Position numbers and translations under genes: made by a program. 11,110 bases of DNA from Gammaproteobacteria bacterium (lineage in GTDB: Bacteria > Pseudomonadota > Gammaproteobacteria > UBA4575), in assembly GCA_028281205.1 (NCBI GenBank), contig JANQKJ010000230.1:1-11110 (forward strand), written 5' to 3'. This document shows, one piece after another, positions 6,643 through 11,110 of the stretch. The notes under the pieces are model-generated. The model had not been told where the DNA came from, did not search any database, and worked only from the letters and a program-made list of their open reading frames with translations. How positions within the stretch are numbered: position 1 is the first letter of the stretch; every line of letters starts with the position of its first letter.

Positions 6643-8034
6643 ATGACAAATAAAGTTGGTGGAATAATTGGCTGGGTAGATTCAAGGCTACCTGTCATTG
6701 AATTCTGGGAGGCGCACCTATCTAAGTATTATGCTCCAAAGAATTTTAACTTTTGGTATTTCTTTGGATCGTTAGCGTTATTAATACTAGTAATACAAAT
6801 TGTGACCGGTATTTTCTTAACCATGCATTATAAGCCGGACGCTGAATTAGCTTTTGCCTCAGTTGAATACATTATGCGTGATGTGAATTGGGGTTGGCTA
6901 ATGCGCTATATGCATTCCACCGGCGCGTCGGCGTTCTTTGTTGTAGTCTATCTACATATGCTGCGTGGTTTGATGTACGGTTCATTTAAAGAGCCACGCG
7001 AGTTGATATGGATATTTGGCATGCTGATTTACTTATGCCTAATGGCTGAAGCATTTATGGGTTACTTGCTTCCATGGGGGCAAATGTCTTACTGGGGTGC
7101 GCAGGTAATTGTTAATTTATTTGGCACCATCCCAGTGATTGGTGATGACTTAGCATTGTGGATTCGTGGTGACTATGTTGTTTCGGATGCAACGCTGAAT
7201 CGTTTCTTTGCTCTACACGTCATTGCTGTGCCAATTGTATTATTGGGATTGGTTGTTGCGCATATCGCAGCTTTGCATACAGTAGGTTCAAATAACCCGG
7301 ATGGTGTAGAAATTAAGAAAAACAAAGGTGCTGATGGAATCCCTTTAGATGGAATTCCGTTCCACCCTTACTACACCGTAAAAGACATTGTCGGCGTTAT
7401 AGTGTTTTTATTTATTTTTGCGTTGGTGGTGTTCTTTGCTCCGGAAATGGGCGGATACTTTTTAGAGCATGCTAACTTTGAGCCAGCAAACCCACTAGCA
7501 ACACCTGAACATATCGCGCCAGTATGGTACTTTACTCCTTTCTACACAGTACTAAGAGCAATTCCTAATCCATTCTGGGGTGTGGTTGCAATGGGCGCCG
7601 CTGTATTTGTATTGTTCTTGCTTCCTTGGATTGATAAAAATAAAGTCAAATCGATCCGCTATAGAAGTGCCTTATATAAAGTTAACTTATTTGTTTTCTT
7701 GATTGCATTTGTATGGTTGGGCTACTTGGGTATGCAAGCCGTTACACCAATGGCGTCACAAATGGCGCTTAGATTATCCGAGTTATATTTCTTGTTCTTT
7801 GTTGTCCTGGGAATCTATAGCACGCAGCGTTCTGCGGGATACTACATTATGTGGTTCGTTGTCTTGGTTGGGTTAATCACTGTGTATGATGTATTCCGAA
7901 ATAATCCAGATATTGCTGAGTTAACCTGGAAGACCTGGATTATTCCAGTTGCATACTTGTTCGTCACATTACTTGGTGCAGCGTTTACTAATCTTGATCA
8001 AGACAAGCAAGTTCCAGAGAGGGTTACTTCATGA
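6643..8034 (+). CDS. petB: Cytochrome b subunit of the bc1 complex, with an extended C-terminus
   Basis: This 463-residue integral membrane protein carries the Qo and Qi quinone sites and both b hemes. Expected heme ligands are H91 and H105 in helix B (HSTGASAFFVVVYLH) and H192 and H207 in helix D (HVIAVPIVLLGLVVAH). The Qo-loop PEWY motif reads PVWY (293-296). N- and C-terminal halves are fused, as in bc1 rather than b6f. I place the eight usual helices near 35-60, 85-110, 118-140, 187-212, 246-266, 311-330, 346-365 and 376-395, then two extra ones near 398-415 and 431-449, before a tail ending DKQVPERVTS that resembles the usual family ending. Related proteins of Pseudomonas type are about 400 residues, so this one looks about 60 residues longer. 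It abuts petA and overlaps petC by an ATGA. Confidence 0.96.
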   Translation: MTNKVGGIIGWVDSRLPVIEFWEAHLSKYYAPKNFNFWYFFGSLALLILVIQIVTGIFLTMHYKPDAELAFASVEYIMRDVNWGWLMRYMHSTGASAFFVVVYLHMLRGLMYGSFKEPRELIWIFGMLIYLCLMAEAFMGYLLPWGQMSYWGAQVIVNLFGTIPVIGDDLALWIRGDYVVSDATLNRFFALHVIAVPIVLLGLVVAHIAALHTVGSNNPDGVEIKKNKGADGIPLDGIPFHPYYTVKDIVGVIVFLFIFALVVFFAPEMGGYFLEHANFEPANPLATPEHIAPVWYFTPFYTVLRAIPNPFWGVVAMGAAVFVLFLLPWIDKNKVKSIRYRSALYKVNLFVFLIAFVWLGYLGMQAVTPMASQMALRLSELYFLFFVVLGIYSTQRSAGYYIMWFVVLVGLITVYDVFRNNPDIAELTWKTWIIPVAYLFVTLLGAAFTNLDQDKQVPERVTS

Positions 8035-8810
8035 AGAATATGGATAAATTAATTTGTGTAGTTGCTCTGTTTGCCTCCTTACTACTAACTGCCTCAGTAA
8101 GTTTCGCTGCAGGCGGGGGAGGCACAATCTACAAAATGCATGTGGATGTGCATCAACAAAAATCACTTCAACGTGGCGCAAAGTATTTCATGAACTACTG
8201 TTTGTCATGTCATGCTGCTTCCTATAGTCGGTATAACCGCGTGGCTGCTGATTTAGGCATTAGTGAACAAAACATGCGTGAGCATTTAATTTTCACGGGT
8301 AGAAAATTTGGTGACACTATGACTGTGGCACTCACACCTGAGCAAGGCAAAGAGTGGTTTGGTGCGCCACCACCCGACCTTAGTGTACGTGCTCGCTCAA
8401 GAGGTGCTGATTGGATATATAGTTTCTTGAAAACTTTCTATGTCGATGAGTCTGCAACAAGAGGAGTGAATAACTTACAATTTCCTGGTACTTCCATGCC
8501 CCATGTTTTGTGGGAATTACAGGGATTGCAAACATTAGTTGAAGATGATGATCACGCTGAAGAAGACTCACACGCAAAAGATGGGCATGGTGCTCATAAA
8601 AAAGAACTATTTGAAATTGCAGTGCCTGGCACAATGACACCTGAGGAGTACGACCAGGCAATAGTCGATATTGTAAACTTCATGGTTTATATGTCTGAGC
8701 CGATCAAACTTAAGCGCCAAGCCATCGGTGTGGGTGTACTGTTCTTCTTATTCGCGCTTGGCGTGCTTGCTTACTTTATGAAGCGTGACTACTGGAAAGA
8801 CGTACACTAA
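8031..8810 (+). CDS. petC: Cytochrome c1 subunit of the bc1 complex
   Basis: This 259-residue membrane-anchored c-type cytochrome accepts electrons from the Rieske protein and passes them to a soluble cytochrome c. It has a signal peptide (hydrophobic about 8-24, probable cleavage after SFA near 26), a heme-attachment motif CLSCH (57-61), a probable axial methionine M156 in PGTSMPHVLWELQG, and a C-terminal anchor (about 231-249) followed by the basic cytoplasmic tail KRDYWKDVH. Residues 171-191 form an unusual His-, Asp- and Glu-rich insertion. The ATG overlaps the petB stop as ATGA, and AGAGAGGG just upstream (about 8016-8023) supports this start over the in-frame ATG at 8040. The heme domain is short, as expected for bacterial c1. 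Confidence 0.96.
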   Translation: MKNMDKLICVVALFASLLLTASVSFAAGGGGTIYKMHVDVHQQKSLQRGAKYFMNYCLSCHAASYSRYNRVAADLGISEQNMREHLIFTGRKFGDTMTVALTPEQGKEWFGAPPPDLSVRARSRGADWIYSFLKTFYVDESATRGVNNLQFPGTSMPHVLWELQGLQTLVEDDDHAEEDSHAKDGHGAHKKELFEIAVPGTMTPEEYDQAIVDIVNFMVYMSEPIKLKRQAIGVGVLFFLFALGVLAYFMKRDYWKDVH

Positions 8811-8843
8811 GCAATTTTTAAATAACTTAATCTTGGAATATCT

Positions 8844-9473
8844 ATGGCGTTAATCGCTAACCGAAGATCTGTGATGACTTTGTTTTCAGATCCTACCTGT
8901 ATTCAAAGTCATCGCACTAGAATTGTTTTATCTGAAAAAGACATCACTGCCGATGTTGTGCAGATTGATCAAAACAATAAACCTGAAGATTTATCAGAAC
9001 TGAACCCATACAATTCTGTGCCCACCCTGGTCGATCGAGACTTAGTGCTTTACGACTCAAGAGTGATAATGGAATATTTTGATGAAAGGTTCCCACATCC
9101 TCCGCTAATGCCCGTTGATCCAGTTTCAAGATCAAAATCCCGTTTAGCTTTATTTCATATTGAGAAAGATTGGTATGGTCCGATAGATTCTATATTGCAT
9201 GGTGACGAAGCTGAGCGTGAGCAAGCAAAAAGAGTATTAGAAGATAGTCTGATTAGCTCAATAGAAATTTTCAGTGCCAAGCCGTATTTTTTGAGTGATG
9301 AATTTAGTCTGGTAGATTGCTCAATAGCACCTTTATTATGGAGACTGCCAAGCTTAGGCATTAACCTGCCTGCCGATGCAAAAGCAATAATTGAATATAG
9401 TAACCGAGTATTTGACCGGCCTTCTTTCCGCAGTAGTCTGTCGGAAGAAGAGTTAGAAATGCGACCCATCTAA
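8844..9473 (+). CDS. sspA: Stringent starvation protein A (RNA polymerase-associated, GST fold)
   Basis: This 209-residue cytoplasmic protein has a thioredoxin-like N-terminal domain (about 10-85) and an all-helical GST-like C-terminal domain (about 92-200). The N-terminus ANRRSVMTLFSDPTC and the segment SHRTRIVLSEKD are typical of SspA. FPHPPLMP includes P84-H85-P86, the surface PHP motif at the same residue numbers as E. coli SspA, where it is needed for transcription activation. In E. coli SspA binds RNA polymerase with sigma70 and tunes stationary-phase and acid-stress transcription; the role here is inferred. It does not keep a catalytic GST residue that I can recognise. It follows petC by 33 bases with only a weak GGAA binding site and may share its transcript, as in Pseudomonas where sspA follows the cytochrome c1 gene (recalled). 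Confidence 0.94.
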   Translation: MALIANRRSVMTLFSDPTCIQSHRTRIVLSEKDITADVVQIDQNNKPEDLSELNPYNSVPTLVDRDLVLYDSRVIMEYFDERFPHPPLMPVDPVSRSKSRLALFHIEKDWYGPIDSILHGDEAEREQAKRVLEDSLISSIEIFSAKPYFLSDEFSLVDCSIAPLLWRLPSLGINLPADAKAIIEYSNRVFDRPSFRSSLSEEELEMRPI

Positions 9474-9487
9474 TTCTATCTGTTTGG

Positions 9488-9529
9488 TGAATACATAAAA
9501 TTCGTGTGCATCTAGAGTGTCTGTATTCA
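9488..9529 (+). repeat. Inverted repeat in the sspA-sspB spacer
   Basis: TGAATACA (9488-9495) and TGTATTCA (9522-9529) are perfect reverse complements separated by 26 bases. Two outer G-U pairs (9486-9487 with 9530-9531) could extend the RNA stem. It lies between the sspA stop and the sspB ATG, ends 14 bases before that ATG, and has no following T-run, so it is not a typical terminator. It could be an RNA structure affecting sspB translation or a protein-binding site. Chance is possible in this AT-rich spacer. Confidence 0.35.
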
Positions 9530-9543
9530 TTCGCTAATAAAAA

Positions 9544-9921
9544 ATGACATCAACCCGTCCATATTTAATCCGCGCAATGATGGAGTGGATTTTGGATAAT
9601 GGAATGACGCCCCATTTATTAGTAGACACACAGGATGAATCGGTACAAGTACCCAGACAATATGAACAAGAGGGCAAAATAGTCCTTAATATTAGCCCTA
9701 CCGCGACTCAAGACTTACAAATTGATAATGAAACCGTGACGTTTAATGCGCGTTTTGGTGGTGAGCCTATGTCTGTGTATATTCCAATCGGTTTCGTGTT
9801 AGCTATTTATACCCGAGAGAATGGCCAGGGTATGATGTTTGGTGAAGATAATGAAATTACACCACCACCAGATCCAGATAATCCATCAACTAAACGCGCG
9901 CATCTAAAAGTCGTTAAGTAA
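9544..9921 (+). CDS. sspB: ClpXP protease specificity-enhancing factor SspB
   Basis: This 125-residue adaptor delivers ssrA-tagged peptides from stalled ribosomes to the ClpXP protease. The substrate-binding core spans about 1-100 and starts with RPYLIRAMMEWILDNG (5-20), followed by TPHLLVD, GKIVLNISP and FNARFGG, all typical of the family. The last residues, HLKVVK, match the conserved ClpX-docking tail (LRVVK in E. coli). The flexible linker between core and tail is only about 20 residues, against roughly 50 in the E. coli protein of 165, so this is a short form. It lies 70 bases after sspA with no visible Shine-Dalgarno, only an A-rich stretch before the ATG, and an inverted repeat upstream. 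It converges on the DUF6580-type gene. Confidence 0.95.
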   Translation: MTSTRPYLIRAMMEWILDNGMTPHLLVDTQDESVQVPRQYEQEGKIVLNISPTATQDLQIDNETVTFNARFGGEPMSVYIPIGFVLAIYTRENGQGMMFGEDNEITPPPDPDNPSTKRAHLKVVK

Positions 9922-9944
9922 CAAGTTGTAAAGTTAGTCTATAT

Positions 9945-10481
9945 TTAACTTCCAGCGGCTTGTTGGTCAGGCAGTTGTCGTAGAGCAAAAAAGCCCACCG
10001 CAGTAAAAATTAAATTACTTACTAGTGTGTTTCTAAAAAAAGGCACGCCAGCCATGTAAGCTTGTTGTAAGCCGGCAAATGTATGTGGATACATATCATG
10101 GCTTAACCAGGCGCCAAAATTCGTGACTATGAAAAACACTACCGCTGAGGTGACGGCCCCTATTGTCATGTTCAATGATGTAGGCTGCTTGATAAATAGA
10201 TGGCTGCCTAAAATGATAATCGTCACTGCGCAATACACATAGAGCATTGAGCTATGAAAACCTAACAATGCATCGCTGATAAGCATGGCGACGAGAGGAA
10301 CAATCAAAGCAACTTTAAGGTCTTTGAAACTTGCACCGGCCAGTAATGCCATTGCCCCCACAGGCGTAAAATTTGGTGGATGGGGAATTAGCCGGCTAAA
10401 CGCAAGAAACAAAATAATAAGCAACACCCATTGCCACGATGGAGTTTGAATTTGTTTGTTATTTATGAATTCCATAGCCAT
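9945..10481 (-). CDS. DUF6580-type small membrane protein, putative ECF S-component-like transporter
   Basis: This 178-residue protein has about six hydrophobic segments (near 15-29, 39-51, 55-72, 79-97, 105-125, 149-167). PHPPNFTPVGAMALLAG (33-49), LISDALLGF (67-75) and NFGAWL (121-126) match my recollection of the DUF6580 family of putative transport proteins, whose compact fold resembles the substrate-binding S component of ECF transporters. No substrate can be assigned. A longer reading frame reaches 10568, but its extra 29 residues are charged, unlike the family, and lie entirely inside the kinase gene. The ATG at 10481 is preceded by an AGAGG ribosome site; ATG at 10475 is also possible. 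Its first 19 bases overlap the kinase 3' end in another frame, so the two are probably co-transcribed and coupled. Confidence 0.8.
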   Translation of the reverse strand: MAMEFINNKQIQTPSWQWVLLIILFLAFSRLIPHPPNFTPVGAMALLAGASFKDLKVALIVPLVAMLISDALLGFHSSMLYVYCAVTIIILGSHLFIKQPTSLNMTIGAVTSAVVFFIVTNFGAWLSHDMYPHTFAGLQQAYMAGVPFFRNTLVSNLIFTAVGFFALRQLPDQQAAGS

Positions 10482-11110
10482 GCGGCACCTCTCACGCCAC
10501 TTGAATCTCCATGCATTGGGGCAACTAACTGTGTGGATACAGTATCGGAAAAAATGTATTTCTGCCATAGCTGCGGTACATTTTGATAAAGCCGGTTAAT
10601 ATTAGACATACCGCCACCCAAAACAATAGTATGAGGGTCTAGCAGATTGATCACATGCGCTAGACTGCGCGCCATCCTGTCTTCATATCGCTGTAAGCAT
10701 TCTAATGCTTGCGCATCTTGATTATGTGCATCATTTATAATCTCTTCGCTCGATTTTTCAATGCCACTAGTAGAGTAATAATCGCGTGCAAAGCCGCTGC
10801 CAGATAGGAATGTTTCAATACAGTCTTCTCTTCCGCACCAGCACTGAGTGCTATTTAACTCGTCTTCTTTTAGCCAGGGCAGAGGGTTATGTCCCCATTC
10901 TCCAGTAATCGCATTTGGTCCATCGACAAGCATTTTATTGATAACAATACCGCCACCACAACCGGTGCCAACAATTACACCGAAAACAATATTGCTTGCC
11001 TGTGCGTTTCCATCTATTGCCTCAGATAAAGCAAAGCAGTTTGCGTCATTGGCGCTACGGATATCGCGTGCTAGAGACTGTTTTAAGTCTTGTAAAAAGG
11101 GTTTGTGATT
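10463..11110 (-). CDS. mak: ROK-family fructokinase/mannokinase, Mak-like (C-terminal 215 residues; start lies beyond the right edge)
   Basis: The visible part lacks roughly the first 85-90 residues of a family of about 300. Numbering from the first visible residue, the expected catalytic aspartate is D22 in SANDANCFALSEA, followed by a glycine-rich phosphate-binding segment GVIVGTGCGGGI (44-55), the ROK motif GEWGHNPLPW (70-79), and zinc ligands H74, C90, C92 and C97 in CWCGREDCIE. Later, LLDPHTIVLGGGMSNINRLY and the ending HGDSSGVRGAAWLW resemble E. coli Mak more than NagK, as I recall both. It would phosphorylate fructose or mannose with ATP in the cytoplasm. Sugar specificity within ROK kinases is not certain from sequence. 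The 3' end overlaps the DUF6580-type gene by 19 bases. Confidence 0.9.
   Translation of the reverse strand, partial: NHKPFLQDLKQSLARDIRSANDANCFALSEAIDGNAQASNIVFGVIVGTGCGGGIVINKMLVDGPNAITGEWGHNPLPWLKEDELNSTQCWCGREDCIETFLSGSGFARDYYSTSGIEKSSEEIINDAHNQDAQALECLQRYEDRMARSLAHVINLLDPHTIVLGGGMSNINRLYQNVPQLWQKYIFSDTVSTQLVAPMHGDSSGVRGAAWLWNS
10488..10492 (-). promoter_or_regulatory. Ribosome binding site that sets the DUF6580-type gene start
   Basis: On the minus strand AGAGG lies six bases before the ATG at 10481, inside the final codons of the kinase gene. It is the main reason to prefer this start over the upstream in-frame ATG at 10568, and it fits coupled translation. Confidence 0.6.

Noticed and set aside
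8040..8042. Alternative petC start at the second in-frame ATG
   Set aside because: The ATG at 8031 overlaps the petB stop and has AGAGAGGG at good spacing, so it is the better start.
8380..8661. Minus-strand open frame inside petC
   Set aside because: It lies opposite conserved cytochrome c1 sequence and has no independent support.
9931..9951. Possible terminator between the convergent sspB and DUF6580-type genes (AAGTTA/TAACTT stem with a 9-base loop)
   Set aside because: The stem is only six mostly A-T pairs and no T-run follows on either strand, so it cannot be called a terminator with confidence.
10482..10568. A 29-residue N-terminal extension of the DUF6580-type protein from an upstream ATG at 10568
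   Set aside because: The added residues are charged and unlike the family, are wholly inside the kinase gene in another frame, and lack a ribosome site, whereas the ATG at 10481 has AGAGG six bases before it.
1..11110. Mobile elements, CRISPR arrays, tRNA or rRNA genes
   Set aside because: I looked for transposase or integrase motifs, regularly spaced repeats and tRNA-like cloverleaf sequence and saw none; the genes are intact housekeeping or conserved accessory families.

Overview
The window looks like chromosomal DNA of an AT-rich gammaproteobacterium. The evidence is a petABC-sspAB block, a ClpXP adaptor of the SspB type, a full-length cytochrome b with a beta/gamma-type PVWY Qo motif, a DegS/AlgW-type periplasmic protease and a Mak-type ROK fructokinase. 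The species cannot be named from the sequence. Base and codon use look even across the window. I see no insertion sequences, integrase genes, CRISPR array, tRNA or rRNA genes. No stretch longer than about 160 bases lacks a gene.

Region 1 (1-3709, minus strand) is a four-gene run in transcription order: an exported retropepsin-like 'ATP-dependent zinc protease' (RimB type), a membrane protein with a cysteine-less transglutaminase-like domain plus seven C-terminal helices, a RimK-like ATP-grasp ligase, and an exported succinylglutamate desuccinylase/aspartoacylase-family enzyme that runs off the left edge. This set is a conserved but poorly understood amidoligase/peptidase system and is the most intriguing part of the window. 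The genes are tightly packed: the transglutaminase and ligase genes share an ATGA overlap.

Region 2 (3872-5883) holds a DegS/AlgW-type trypsin-like protease on the minus strand and, divergently, a Nif3/YbgI-family metal protein on the plus strand. The 101-base divergent spacer contains a plausible sigma70-type promoter overlapped by a 10-bp palindrome.

Region 3 (6043-9921, plus strand) encodes the whole cytochrome bc1 complex: Rieske protein, cytochrome b and cytochrome c1, with abutting or overlapping genes. SspA (RNA polymerase-binding stringent starvation protein) and SspB (ClpXP adaptor) follow. Cytochrome b has an apparent C-terminal insertion with two extra helices, cytochrome c1 has a His/Asp/Glu-rich insertion, and SspB has a short linker.

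Region 4 (9945-11110, minus strand) converges on sspB. It encodes the C-terminal 215 residues of a Mak-like fructokinase, whose last codons overlap the start of a small DUF6580-type membrane protein.
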